Shown piece after piece: positions 48,663-59,127 of a stretch of 64,000 nucleotides of DNA (positions are counted from its first letter, which is position 1; the number at the start of each line of letters is the position of its first letter). The DNA is from an uncultured Actinomycetes bacterium (GTDB taxonomy: Bacteria; Actinomycetota; Actinomycetes; Actinomycetales; Microbacteriaceae). A model generated the notes under the pieces. It was not told the DNA's origin and made no database searches. It worked only from the letters and a program-made list of their open reading frames with translations. Made by a program: the position numbers and the translations under genes. The stretch is from contig CAIXMB010000098.1 of assembly GCA_903920435.1 (NCBI GenBank), positions 1 through 64,000 of the forward strand, read 5' to 3'.

Positions 48663-49514
48663 TCAGACTCCCGCGTAGACGGCCAGCAGAAGTCTGATCG
48701 CCACGATCGCGATGAGGGCCGCGACGATGAGCACGACGAGGCCCACCTGCAGAGTGCGCTGACTGGCCTTCCGGGTCCGCAAGTACACGAAGGCGACCGC
48801 GGCGCCGGCGATCAAACCGCCGAGATGGCCCTGCCACGAGATGTTCGTCCCCGGCAGGAACCCGATCGCGAGGTTGAGGCCGATCAGGATGAGCAGTTGG
48901 GTGGTGTTGCCGCCCAGCTTCCTCTGGATGATGAAGACCGCACCCAGCAGGCCGAAGATCGCACCGGATGCCCCGACCACCGAGCCGCCCGGCGCGAGCA
49001 GGAGTACGGCGACCGCGCCGCCGATGGCGCTCACCAGGTAGAGGGCGAGGTACCGGATCTTCCCCACGGTCTGCTCGAGCACCGGGCCGAACAAGAACAG
49101 CGACAGCATGTTGAGCCCGATGTGGGCGATGCTGCCGGGGGAGTGCACGAAGGCGTAGGTGATCATGCGCCACGGCTCGGTCGCCGCGTATGGCAAGCCC
49201 GCGAGATAGGCGAGCGCCCCGGTCACGGGGCTGCCCGGCAGGATCTGCAGGATGTAGATCACCACGCAGAGCGCCATGATCGACCACGTCACCCACGGCT
49301 GGTCGCCGCCGCGAAGTCGCGCGAGGGGGTTCCATTGCGTGCGCGGCGCGCTCGCTCGACCCTCGCGCACGCACTCGGGGCAGTGCACCCCCACAGCGGC
49401 CTGAGTCTGGCACTGCGGGCAGATCGTGCGGCCGCAGCGCTGGCAGAGGATGAAGCTCTGCCGATCAGGGTGCCGGTAGCAGTAGTTGGCCGAGGAACTC
49501 GGCGCGCTCGTCAC
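48663..49514 (-). CDS. rhomboid intramembrane protease with N-terminal zinc ribbon
   Basis: 283 residues. An N-terminal CxxC-type ribbon (CYRHPDRQSFILCQRCGRT, CPQCQTQ, HCPEC) precedes a six-helix rhomboid domain. The catalytic Ser is in GASGAIFGLLG and the His in GHLGGLIAG; HIGLNMLSLF lies in helix 2. Cleaves membrane proteins; substrate unknown. GTG start 6 bp after the cyclophilin stop, so the two are probably co-transcribed. Confidence 0.93.
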   Translation of the reverse strand: MTSAPSSSANYCYRHPDRQSFILCQRCGRTICPQCQTQAAVGVHCPECVREGRASAPRTQWNPLARLRGGDQPWVTWSIMALCVVIYILQILPGSPVTGALAYLAGLPYAATEPWRMITYAFVHSPGSIAHIGLNMLSLFLFGPVLEQTVGKIRYLALYLVSAIGGAVAVLLLAPGGSVVGASGAIFGLLGAVFIIQRKLGGNTTQLLILIGLNLAIGFLPGTNISWQGHLGGLIAGAAVAFVYLRTRKASQRTLQVGLVVLIVAALIAIVAIRLLLAVYAGV

Positions 49515-49520
49515 CGAGGA

Positions 49521-50054
49521 TCAGGCCTCGTCGATCGTGATGCTCTCGATGACCACGTCGGTCAGAGGCTTGTCACGGCCATCCGTCTCGACTGCCTCGA
49601 TCGCGTCGACGACGCGCTTGGACTCCTCGTCGGCCACGACGCCGAAGATCGTGTGCTTGCCCTGGAGCCACTGGGTCGGCACCGTGGTGATGAAGAACTG
49701 CGAGCCGTTGGTGCCCTTGCCACCGCGGATGCCAGCGTTGGCCATCGCGAGCACGTACGGCTCGTTGAAGGTGAGCTCGCCGTTGATCTCGTCGTCGAAC
49801 TCGTAGCCCGGTCCGCCGATGCCCTGACCCAGCGGGTCGCCGCCCTGGAGCATGAACTGCTTGATGATGCGGTGGAAGATCACGCCGTTGTACAGCGGGT
49901 CGGTGGAGGTCTTGCCCGTCGCCGGGTGCGTCCACTCCTTCGTACCCGTGGCGAGACCCGTGAAGTTCGCAACGGTCTTCGGCGCGTGGTTGCCGAAGAG
50001 GTTGAGCTTGATGGTCCCGAGGTTGGTCTTCATGGTGGCGACGGCGGTATGCAT
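49521..50054 (-). CDS. ppiA: peptidyl-prolyl cis-trans isomerase (cyclophilin)
   Basis: 177-residue cytosolic cyclophilin. Active-site residues lie in VIFHRIIKQFMLQGGDP (Arg, Phe, Met, Gln), AMANAG and GSQFFITT; HTIFGVV near the end. No signal peptide. Assists folding. TACGCT lies 6 nt before the ATG. Conserved position between gyrA and crgA in actinobacteria. Confidence 0.95.
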   Translation of the reverse strand: MHTAVATMKTNLGTIKLNLFGNHAPKTVANFTGLATGTKEWTHPATGKTSTDPLYNGVIFHRIIKQFMLQGGDPLGQGIGGPGYEFDDEINGELTFNEPYVLAMANAGIRGGKGTNGSQFFITTVPTQWLQGKHTIFGVVADEESKRVVDAIEAVETDGRDKPLTDVVIESITIDEA

Positions 50055-50060
50055 ACAGCA

Positions 50061-50066
50061 AGCGTA
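50061..50066 (-). promoter_or_regulatory. -10 box of ppiA
   Basis: TACGCT on the minus strand, 6 nt before the ppiA ATG. Leaderless by spacing. Confidence 0.5.
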
Positions 50067-50167
50067 CCGTTAGCACCCTGCTAGCCCACTGGCAATGCTT
50101 TCGCCCGGATGCGGGTGCCGTGCCAGTATGGGAACCACGGATTTGATACCCCACTGGAGGTTTCCCC

Positions 50168-50722
50168 ATGGCACTATCGCGCAAGCGCCGGAAAGAGCTC
50201 AACCGGCTGAAGAGCCAGGCAGAGGATCTGTGGGAGGACCAGAAGGAACTCCTCGATCACGCATCGAAGGTCGTTCGTGACGCGAGCCGCCAGGCTGCGC
50301 ACTATGCCCGGGAGGAAGTCGGGCCCCGAGTGCGCGACACCTTCGAGGACACGGTGCGCCCCGCGGTGAGTTCCGGCTTCCGCACCGCACGATCCGCGGC
50401 CGAGAGTGGTCGCGAGCGGCTCGTGAGCGATGTGCTCCCGGCGATGAGCTCGGCCCTCGGCACCGCCCTCGCGGCGATCGAGGTGGCGAAGAACCGCCAG
50501 GTGCGCGACGCCCTCAGCCGCGCGACCAAGATCGGAACGGATGTCGGCACGAGCGTCGGCATCATCAAGCCCAAGCCCGCCGGCCCCGGCCGGTACATCC
50601 TCATCGGTGTCGGCGTCGTCGCATTCGCCGCTGTCGCCTACGCGGCCTGGCAGACGCTGCGCGCCGACGACGATCTCTGGATCGACGACGAGCCGGAGAC
50701 CCCGCTGGCCGACGAGGCCTGA
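50168..50722 (+). CDS. membrane-anchored helical protein of unknown function
   Basis: 184 residues. Basic start (MALSRKRRKELNRLK), a long charged helical region likely to form coiled coil (about 10-130, YtxH/apolipophorin-like composition), one transmembrane helix (about 142-162) and an acidic C-terminus (DDDLWIDDEPETPLADEA). No enzyme motif seen. GGAGG at good distance before the ATG indicates a leadered message. Followed by a parS-like palindrome and terminator. Confidence 0.8.
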   Translation: MALSRKRRKELNRLKSQAEDLWEDQKELLDHASKVVRDASRQAAHYAREEVGPRVRDTFEDTVRPAVSSGFRTARSAAESGRERLVSDVLPAMSSALGTALAAIEVAKNRQVRDALSRATKIGTDVGTSVGIIKPKPAGPGRYILIGVGVVAFAAVAYAAWQTLRADDDLWIDDEPETPLADEA

Positions 50723-50728
50723 CAAGTA

Positions 50729-50742
50729 GTTCCACGTGGAAC
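50729..50742. other. parS-like centromere site
   Basis: GTTCCACGTGGAAC is a perfect 14-bp palindrome matching the GTTNCACGTGNAAC core of ParB-binding parS sites. It sits just after a stop codon about 11 kb from dnaA, where parS clusters normally occur. It partly overlaps the following terminator stem. No other full match was found in the window. Confidence 0.55.
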
Positions 50743-50765
50743 GCCGGCCCCTCGGGGTCGGCGTT
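50740..50765 (+). terminator. terminator after the coiled-coil membrane-protein gene
   Basis: AACGCCGGCCC pairs with GGGTCGGCGTT (one G-T) around a CTCG loop, followed by CTTCGCGTTT. Eleven-bp stem, 18 bp after the stop codon. Confidence 0.8.
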
Positions 50766-50781
50766 CTTCGCGTTTGTGGCC

Positions 50782-50997
50782 CTACTTCTCGGGCTGGGCG
50801 GCGAATCCCCAGCCCTTGCCGGCACCCCATCGCCACACGACGAGCGTCGCGATCGTCCAGAAGGTCAGCGACTCGAGGTTGGCTACGATCTGCCCGCCCG
50901 ACAGGATCGGCACGAGGACCATGGTCAGCCAGATGATCGCGGACACGGCGAAGAGCAGCATCGCCGTGAAGCCGATGATGGTGCGGAGCTGGCGCAT
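50782..50997 (-). CDS. 71-residue two-helix membrane protein
   Basis: From the ATG at 50997, preceded by AGGA. Helix 1 is about 5-30 and helix 2 about 41-58; the C-terminus is GKGWGFAAQPEK. Similar small genes occur at this gyrA-ppiA locus in relatives (recollection, not searched). Function unknown. The open frame continues upstream through the tRNA-Ala gene, which is not coding. Confidence 0.7.
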   Translation of the reverse strand: MRQLRTIIGFTAMLLFAVSAIIWLTMVLVPILSGGQIVANLESLTFWTIATLVVWRWGAGKGWGFAAQPEK

Positions 50998-51057
50998 CTG
51001 CTGATCCTGATCGCCGTCGCTGGGAAGTCGCTGGGGCCGGGGTACCGGGTTAGACGA

Positions 51058-51086
51058 AGAACGCCGCCAAGACCTGGCGGCGTTCT
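51058..51086 (-). terminator. terminator after tRNA-Ala
   Basis: Perfect 12-bp stem AGAACGCCGCCA / TGGCGGCGTTCT with a 5-nt loop, 9 bp beyond the tRNA-Ala 3' end on the minus strand. Confidence 0.85.
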
Positions 51087-51094
51087 CTGGTTTG

Positions 51095-51167
51095 TGGAGC
51101 CTAGGGGAATCGAACCCCTGACCTCCTGCTTGCAAAGCAGGCGCTCTACCAATTGAGCTAAGGCCCC
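51095..51167 (-). tRNA. tRNA-Ala (TGC)
   Basis: 73 nt. Acceptor GGGGCCT/AGGCTCC, D arm TTAGCTCAATTGGTAGAG, anticodon stem CTGCT-TTGCAA-GCAG with anticodon TGC, T arm GGGGTTCGATTCCCC. CCA is not encoded. Confidence 0.95.
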
Positions 51168-51191
51168 ATGGCCCTGGAAGTGAAGTACTAA

Positions 51192-51212
51192 GGAACCTCT
51201 TGTGGAGGTTCC
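51192..51212 (-). terminator. hairpin between tRNA-Ile and tRNA-Ala
   Basis: Perfect 8-bp stem GGAACCTC / GAGGTTCC with a 5-nt loop in the 47-bp spacer between the two tRNAs. It may be a partial terminator or a processing signal. Confidence 0.55.
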
Positions 51213-51214
51213 AG

Positions 51215-51288
51215 TGGGGATACGAGGACTTGAACCTCGGACCTCTTCGTTATCAGCGAAGCGCTCTAACCGCCTGAGCTATATCCCC
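51215..51288 (-). tRNA. tRNA-Ile (GAT)
   Basis: 74 nt. Acceptor GGGGATA/TATCCCC, D arm TAGCTCAGGCGGTTAGAG, anticodon loop CTGATAA giving GAT, T arm CGAGGTTCAAGTCCTCG. CCA is not encoded. Followed by tRNA-Ala, the usual pair downstream of gyrA in actinobacteria. Confidence 0.95.
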
Positions 51289-51337
51289 TTGAGACCCATA
51301 AGAACTTACCCCATGGGACTTCGTTTGGCGTAATCGT

Positions 51338-51745
51338 CTAGTTGTTGGTGAAACCGACCAGGAGTCCACCGGTGAGGCGAACGCTGAAGTTGTACAGCAT
51401 GCTCGCGATTGCGCCGAGAGCGGTGCCGACCACGACGTTCAACACCGCGATGATGAACGAGAACAGCGCAACGGTGCCGAGTGAGAACGTGCTCGTGACG
51501 CTGAACTTCGGGTCACCGAGGATGTCGACCATGATGCCGTTGAGGCTCGAGAAGATGCCCGTCGAGTTGAGGACGATCCACACCAGGATCGACGCCACGA
51601 TGAGCACGATACCCAGGGATACCGCGATCAGGAACGAGAGCTTGACCGCCGACCAGAAGTCGACATAGACGAGCTTGAGGCGCACCTGCTTCACTGCCAC
51701 CTGGCGCTGGTTCTTGCGCTGGAGTTTCTCCGCGACACTACTCAT
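51338..51745 (-). CDS. DUF3566 membrane protein
   Basis: 135 residues with two transmembrane segments (about 33-58 and 90-118). [19 protein letters not shown] and the C-terminal [15 protein letters not shown] are diagnostic of DUF3566, a family almost always encoded directly after gyrA in actinobacteria; function unknown. Its start overlaps the gyrA stop by 8 bp. Confidence 0.93.
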   Translation of the reverse strand: MSSVAEKLQRKNQRQVAVKQVRLKLVYVDFWSAVKLSFLIAVSLGIVLIVASILVWIVLNSTGIFSSLNGIMVDILGDPKFSVTSTFSLGTVALFSFIIAVLNVVVGTALGAIASMLYNFSVRLTGGLLVGFTNN

Positions 51746-54308
51746 CTACTGACTCGTCCTTCCCAGTGGTCTCGATGTCATCCTGCTCGGCAGGCTGGTC
51801 GAGATCCGGATTCTCCACATTACGTTCACTGTTTTTGGCGATCGCGATGATCCTGTCGTCCTCGGCGAACCGGGCGAACACCACACCCATGGTGTCACGA
51901 CCCTTGGCCGGAACCTCAGCGACAGACGAGCGTACCACCTTGCCGCTGGCAAGAACCACGAGAACCTCGTCGTCCTCGTCCACGATGAGGGCGCCCGCGA
52001 GGATGCCACGATCGTCGTTGAGCTTGGCGACTTTAATGCCCAGGCCTCCGCGATTCTGTGCGCGGTACTGGTCGACCGAGGTGCGCTTCGCGTAGCCGCC
52101 CTCGGTGACCACGAACACGAAACCGGAGTCTGTGACGACGCTCGCCGAGAGCAGTGTGTCATCCTCGCGGAAGTCCATGCCCTTCACGCCCGACGTCGAT
52201 CGACCCATGGGGCGCATCGCGGAGTCGGAGGCGAGGAAGCGGATCGACTGGCCCTTGCGCGAGACCAGCAGCACCTCGGAGTCGTTCTCGACGAGCATCG
52301 CCGAGACCACCTCGTCGTCTTCGCGGAGGTTGATGGCGATGATGCCGCCCGTGCGATTCGTGTCGTACTCGCTGAGCTGCGTCTTCTTGACGAGACCGCC
52401 CCTCGTGGCCAGCACGAGGTACTTGGCTGCGGTGTAATCCCTGATGTCGAGAATCTGCGCGATCTCCTCGCCCGGCTGCATCGCGAGCAGGTTGGCCACG
52501 TGCTGGCCCTTGGCATCGCGGCCGGCTTCCTGCAGCTCGTAAGCCTTGGCCCGGTACACGCGACCGGTGTTCGTGAAGAACAGCAGCCAGTGGTGGGTCG
52601 TCGTCACGAAGAAGTGGTCGACGACGTCGTCGGCGCGTAGCTGCGCACCGCGAACGCCCTTTCCGCCGCGGTGCTGGCTGCGATAGTTGTCGCTCCGCGT
52701 GCGCTTGATGTAGCCGCCGCGGGTCACGGTGACCACCATCTCCTCCTCGGGGATGAGGTCTTCGACGCTCATGTCACCGTCGAACCCGAACATGATCTCG
52801 GTGCGGCGGTCGTCCCCGTACTTCGCGATGAGCTCGGTGAGCTCCTCACTCACGATGTCGCGCTGGCGCTGCGGGCTCTCGAGGATCACCTTGTACTCGG
52901 CGATCTCGACCTCGATCTCGGCCAGCTCGTCCATGATCTTCTGGCGCTCGAGCGCCGCGAGCCGGCGCAGCTGCATCTCGAGGATGGCGCGCGCCTGCAG
53001 CTCGTCGATGTCGAGGAGCTTGATCAGCCCGTCGCGCGCGTCCTCGACGGTGGCCGAGCGACGGATGAGGGCGATGACCTCGTCGAGCGCATCGAGCGCC
53101 TTGACGTAGCCGCGCAAGATGTGGGCCCGCTCCTCGGCCTTGCGCAAGCGGAACCGCGTACGCCGCACGATGACTTCGATCTGGTGCTCGGCCCACGCCG
53201 TGATGAACCCGTCGAGTGCGAGCGTGCGCGGGATGCCATCCACGATCGCGAGCATGTTCGCGCCGAAGTTCTCCTGCAGCTGCGTGTGCTTGTAGAGGTT
53301 GTTGAGCACGACCTTCGCCACGGCGTCGCGCTTGAGCACGATGACCAGGCGCTGACCGGTGCGGCCGGATGTCTCGTCCCTGATGTCTGCGATACCGGAG
53401 AGCTTGCCCTCCTTCACCAGGTCGGCGATCTTGAGGGCGAGGTTGTCCGGGTTCACCTGGTAGGGGAGCTCGGTGACCACGAGGCACGTGCGCCCCTGGA
53501 GTTCCTCGACGGTGACGACGGCCCGCATCGTGATCGAGCCGCGGCCCGTGCGGTAGGCATCCTGGATTCCCTTGATCCCCAGGATCTGCGCACCGGTGGG
53601 GAAGTCGGGGCCCTTGACGCGCTGGATGAGCGCGTCGAGGAGCTCCTCGCGCGAGGCATCCGGGTGCGCAAGGTGCCAGAGCGCGGCCTCGCCCACCTCG
53701 CGCAGGTTGTGCGGGGGGATGTTGGTCGCCATGCCAACCGCGATGCCGACCGACCCGTTGACGAGCAGGTTCGGGAAGCGGCTGGGCAGAACCGTCGGCT
53801 CCTGGGTCCGGCCGTCGTAGTTGTCCTGGAAGTCGACGGTCTCTTCCTCGATGTCCCGGACCATCTCCATGGCCAGCGGCGCCATCTTGGTCTCGGTGTA
53901 CCGGTGGGCGGCGGCACCGTCGTTGCCGGGCGAGCCGAAGTTGCCCTGACCCAGCGCCAATGGGTACCGCAGGCTCCAGGGCTGCACGAGTCGCACGAGC
54001 GCGTCGTACACCGACGAGTCACCGTGCGGGTGGAATTGGCCCATGACGTCGCCGATGACGCGGGTGCACTTCGAGAAGCCCTTGTCGGGGCGGTAACCGC
54101 CGTCGTACATCGCGTAGATCACGCGGCGGTGCACGGGCTTGAGCCCGTCGCGCACCTCGGGCAGGGCACGGCCGACGATGACGCTCATCGCGTAGTCGAG
54201 GTACGACCGCTGCATCTCGAGCTGCAGGTCGACCTGCGAGATCTTGTCGTGGGCCGTGTCGACGACGCGGTCGTCGAAGGTCGGCTCTTCAGGAGTTACG
54301 TCAGCCAT
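51738..54308 (-). CDS. gyrA: DNA gyrase subunit A
   Basis: 856 residues. Breakage-reunion domain with catalytic Tyr137 ([10 protein letters not shown]); the quinolone-determining region reads [10 protein letters not shown] (93-102), with Ser and Asp at the usual resistance positions, so no resistance change is seen. The GyrA box appears as [10 protein letters not shown] near 560, followed by the C-terminal beta-pinwheel (repeats [21 protein letters not shown]). It ends in an acidic tail. Supercoils DNA with GyrB. Confidence 0.97.
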   Translation of the reverse strand: MADVTPEEPTFDDRVVDTAHDKISQVDLQLEMQRSYLDYAMSVIVGRALPEVRDGLKPVHRRVIYAMYDGGYRPDKGFSKCTRVIGDVMGQFHPHGDSSVYDALVRLVQPWSLRYPLALGQGNFGSPGNDGAAAHRYTETKMAPLAMEMVRDIEEETVDFQDNYDGRTQEPTVLPSRFPNLLVNGSVGIAVGMATNIPPHNLREVGEAALWHLAHPDASREELLDALIQRVKGPDFPTGAQILGIKGIQDAYRTGRGSITMRAVVTVEELQGRTCLVVTELPYQVNPDNLALKIADLVKEGKLSGIADIRDETSGRTGQRLVIVLKRDAVAKVVLNNLYKHTQLQENFGANMLAIVDGIPRTLALDGFITAWAEHQIEVIVRRTRFRLRKAEERAHILRGYVKALDALDEVIALIRRSATVEDARDGLIKLLDIDELQARAILEMQLRRLAALERQKIMDELAEIEVEIAEYKVILESPQRQRDIVSEELTELIAKYGDDRRTEIMFGFDGDMSVEDLIPEEEMVVTVTRGGYIKRTRSDNYRSQHRGGKGVRGAQLRADDVVDHFFVTTTHHWLLFFTNTGRVYRAKAYELQEAGRDAKGQHVANLLAMQPGEEIAQILDIRDYTAAKYLVLATRGGLVKKTQLSEYDTNRTGGIIAINLREDDEVVSAMLVENDSEVLLVSRKGQSIRFLASDSAMRPMGRSTSGVKGMDFREDDTLLSASVVTDSGFVFVVTEGGYAKRTSVDQYRAQNRGGLGIKVAKLNDDRGILAGALIVDEDDEVLVVLASGKVVRSSVAEVPAKGRDTMGVVFARFAEDDRIIAIAKNSERNVENPDLDQPAEQDDIETTGKDESVDE

Positions 54309-54322
54309 GGGCTACTTTCGGT

Positions 54323-54342
54323 GATCGAGCGAAGTCGAGATC
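54323..54342. repeat. short dyad in the gyrB-gyrA spacer
   Basis: GATCGAGCGAAGTCGAGATC occupies half of the 40-bp gap between gyrB and gyrA. It is an imperfect dyad that resembles dispersed repeat cores of this family; no second copy was found in the window. Confidence 0.35.
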
Positions 54343-54348
54343 AAGAGA

Positions 54349-56564
<2,216 letters not shown>

Positions 56565-57065
56565 CTAGCCGTAAGTATCGCGCGGTCCCCGGCCTGGAAT
56601 CGATCTGGGGCCGCGTTTCCAGGACGGGGCGTTGGGGCCGTCAAAGCGCACCGACTCGATCCCGGCGTCGGGGAACCGCTGGGCGATGGTAGTCGTGACC
56701 TGCGCCCGCATGAGCCGCAACTGGGTCGCCCACGCGGTCGAGTCGCAGCGCACGGCGAGCACACCATCCTCGATACCCACCGGTTCGGAGTGCTCTGCGG
56801 TCTCGTCGCCGACTATCGAAGCCCACGACGCGAGGAGCTCCGACTTGGCGAGCGACGACGTCCACCCCATCTTGAGAGCGAGCCCGTCCATGACGTCGCC
56901 GAGGCCGTGCGGATCGCGCCCGGGAGCGAAGGGCACGCTCGCGCCCTCCTTCTTGGTCTTCCGCTTGCGGGCCATCACCGAGCGACCGGTCGCGTCGCCG
57001 AACACCCGGCGGAACCTCAAGTACACGGCGACGTGCTCTTCCCGCTCGAGATCGTCGTCACTCAT
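56565..57065 (-). CDS. dciA: DUF721/DciA-type helicase-loading protein
   Basis: 166 residues from the ATG at 57065, overlapping the recF stop by 8 bp. The DUF721 core reads LASWASIVGDETAEHSEPVGIEDGVL and the following LAVRCDSTAWATQLRLM; the N-terminal basic region (ARKRKTKKEG) and C-terminal disordered tail flank it. DciA proteins load the replicative helicase in bacteria lacking DnaC (family knowledge). Position between recF and gyrB is conserved in actinobacteria. Confidence 0.9.
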   Translation of the reverse strand: MSDDDLEREEHVAVYLRFRRVFGDATGRSVMARKRKTKKEGASVPFAPGRDPHGLGDVMDGLALKMGWTSSLAKSELLASWASIVGDETAEHSEPVGIEDGVLAVRCDSTAWATQLRLMRAQVTTTIAQRFPDAGIESVRFDGPNAPSWKRGPRSIPGRGPRDTYG

Positions 57066-58212
57066 CGTCCACCACCGCACCGGCACGAATACGGATGACG
57101 TGCGACGCGAGCTCGTCGGGAACATCGTCGAACACCGCCGCGGTGATGAGCACCTGCTCGAAGTCCGCGACGGCGGCCGCGAGTCGCCCGCGACGGGATT
57201 CGTCGAGCTCGGCGAACACGTCGTCCAGGATGAGCACGGGGTCGCCCGCGCTCGCCTCCCGGCGCAGCACAGCGGCCGACGCGAGCTTCAGCGCCAGCGC
57301 GAATGACCAGGATTCGCCGTGGCTCGCATACCCGCGTGCGGGCAAGTCGTTCAGTTCGAGCACGAGATCGTCGCGATGGGGGCCCGCGAGAGTCACACCG
57401 CGGTCAAGTTCTGCGCGCCGGAGGCGCGCGAGCGCGGAGCGGAAGCCCTCGACGACCGCGGGGAGCTCGAGCGGTCCCGCTCGCGTGGCCGCGGCATCCG
57501 GCACATCGTCGTCGGTCGTGGAGGAGAAGATGCTGAGCTGACTGGAGAGCCGCGCCGCGTGGTCCGCGCCCGCGATCGCGGAGTAGGCACTGGTCACCTC
57601 GGGACTGAGCTCGTCGACGAGCCAGCTTCGGGCGATGATGATCTCGGAACCGAGGGCCACCAGCCGGTCATCCCAGATCTCGAGCGTCGACAGGTCGCCG
57701 CGCGCATTACGGGCCGTCTTCAGCAGGGTGTTGCGCTGGCGGAGCACGCGCTCGTAGTCGGCCACCACGGCACTCATCCTCGGCGTACGCAGAATCAGCA
57801 GCTCGTCGAGGAAGCGGCGCCGGCCGGACGGCTCGCCGCGTACCAGCGCCAGATCCTCCGGAGCGAACAGCACGCTCGAGAAGTAGCGCGGCAGCTCGCG
57901 CGTCTTGATCGCCGACCTGTTCACCTGCGCGCGATTGGCACCCGATCGGTTGATCTGGACCTCGGCCAGGATCTCGCGATCGTCATGGGAGAGCCGGGCG
58001 CGCACGATCGCGGCATCCTGGCCCTGGCGGATCATCGCGTGGTCGACCGAGACGCGGTGCGAGCCCAGTGTGCTCAAGTAGCCCAGCGCTTCGACGAGGT
58101 TCGTCTTGCCCTGCCCGTTGCTGCCGACGAAGAGGTTCGCGCCGCGGCGCAACTCCACGTCCAGGTGGGCGTAGTTCCTGAAATCCGTCAGGTTGAGATG
58201 AGTGACGATCAC
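57058..58212 (-). CDS. recF: DNA replication/repair protein RecF
   Basis: 384 residues from a GTG at 58212; an in-frame upstream ATG at 58254 would overlap gnd. Walker A FVGSNGQGKTNLVEALGYLS, signature TLAGPHRDDL near 285, and Walker B VLILDDVFAELDESRRGRL. Loads RecA onto gaps with RecO/RecR. Thirteen bp after gnd, overlapping dciA. The TLAGPHRDDL motif is intact. Confidence 0.94.
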   Translation of the reverse strand: MIVTHLNLTDFRNYAHLDVELRRGANLFVGSNGQGKTNLVEALGYLSTLGSHRVSVDHAMIRQGQDAAIVRARLSHDDREILAEVQINRSGANRAQVNRSAIKTRELPRYFSSVLFAPEDLALVRGEPSGRRRFLDELLILRTPRMSAVVADYERVLRQRNTLLKTARNARGDLSTLEIWDDRLVALGSEIIIARSWLVDELSPEVTSAYSAIAGADHAARLSSQLSIFSSTTDDDVPDAAATRAGPLELPAVVEGFRSALARLRRAELDRGVTLAGPHRDDLVLELNDLPARGYASHGESWSFALALKLASAAVLRREASAGDPVLILDDVFAELDESRRGRLAAAVADFEQVLITAAVFDDVPDELASHVIRIRAGAVVDDE

Positions 58213-58225
58213 GGCGTGAGCGCGC

Positions 58226-59110
58226 TCAGCTCTTTCGAACGGCGTGGCCACCAAACTGGTTGCGGAGAGCAGCGACGGCCTTCATCGACGGCGAATCCTT
58301 CTGGCGCGACACGAACCGCGCGAAGATAGCCGCACTGATCGTCGGCACCGGAACCGCACGGTCGAGTGCGTCGTGCACGGTCCAGCGGCCCTCCCCGGAA
58401 TCTTCGACGTAGCCGGCGATGTCCTTGAATTCCGGATCTTCCTCGAGCGCCTTGACGAGCAGGTCGAGAAGCCACGACCGCACGACAGTGCCGCGCTGCC
58501 AGGCCTTGAACGATCCCGTGACGTCGGTCACCAGGTCCTTGCGGCTGTCGAGGAGCTCGTAACCCTCGGCCCAGGCCTGCATAAGTGCGTACTCGATGCC
58601 ATTGTGAACCATTTTCACGTAATGGCCGGCGCCGATCGGACCCGCGTGCACGAAGCCCTCCTCGCGGGGGCCCTCCGGCCGCAGGCCGTCGAAGATCGGC
58701 ATCGCGCGTTGCACATCGTCGGCGTCTCCGCCGGCCATGAGGCCGTAACCGTTCTCAAGCCCCCAGATTCCGCCGGACACTCCGACGTCCATGAACTTGA
58801 TCCCCTTGGTCGCAAGGAATTCGCCGTGAATCGCGTCATCGGTGAAGCGCGAGTTGCCGCCGTCGATCACGAGGTCACCCGGCTCGAGTACCTCGGCCAC
58901 GTTGTGGATCACCTGGTCGGTGATCGCGCCCGACGGCACCATCACCCACACGATGCGCGGCGTGGGCAGCGCGGCCGCGAGATCCTGGAGCGAGGCGACA
59001 TCCGTCACCGCGGGGTTCGGGTCGAAACCCGTGACCTCGACGCCGTTCTTCTGGAGCCGGGCACGCATGTTGTTGCCCATCTTGCCCAGGCCGATGATGC
59101 CGATGTGCAT
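58226..59110 (-). CDS. gnd: 6-phosphogluconate dehydrogenase, decarboxylating (short form)
   Basis: 294 residues, the short GndA/YqeC-like form (E. coli Gnd has about 470). NADP fold MHIGIIGLGKMGNNM; VIDGGNSRFTDD; FMDVGVSGGIWGLENGYGLMAGG; catalytic Lys in GHYVKMVHNGIEYALM. Makes ribulose 5-phosphate in the pentose phosphate pathway. Located between dnaN and recF as in many actinobacteria. Confidence 0.94.
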   Translation of the reverse strand: MHIGIIGLGKMGNNMRARLQKNGVEVTGFDPNPAVTDVASLQDLAAALPTPRIVWVMVPSGAITDQVIHNVAEVLEPGDLVIDGGNSRFTDDAIHGEFLATKGIKFMDVGVSGGIWGLENGYGLMAGGDADDVQRAMPIFDGLRPEGPREEGFVHAGPIGAGHYVKMVHNGIEYALMQAWAEGYELLDSRKDLVTDVTGSFKAWQRGTVVRSWLLDLLVKALEEDPEFKDIAGYVEDSGEGRWTVHDALDRAVPVPTISAAIFARFVSRQKDSPSMKAVAALRNQFGGHAVRKS

Positions 59111-59127
59111 CGATACTTCCTTATTGG

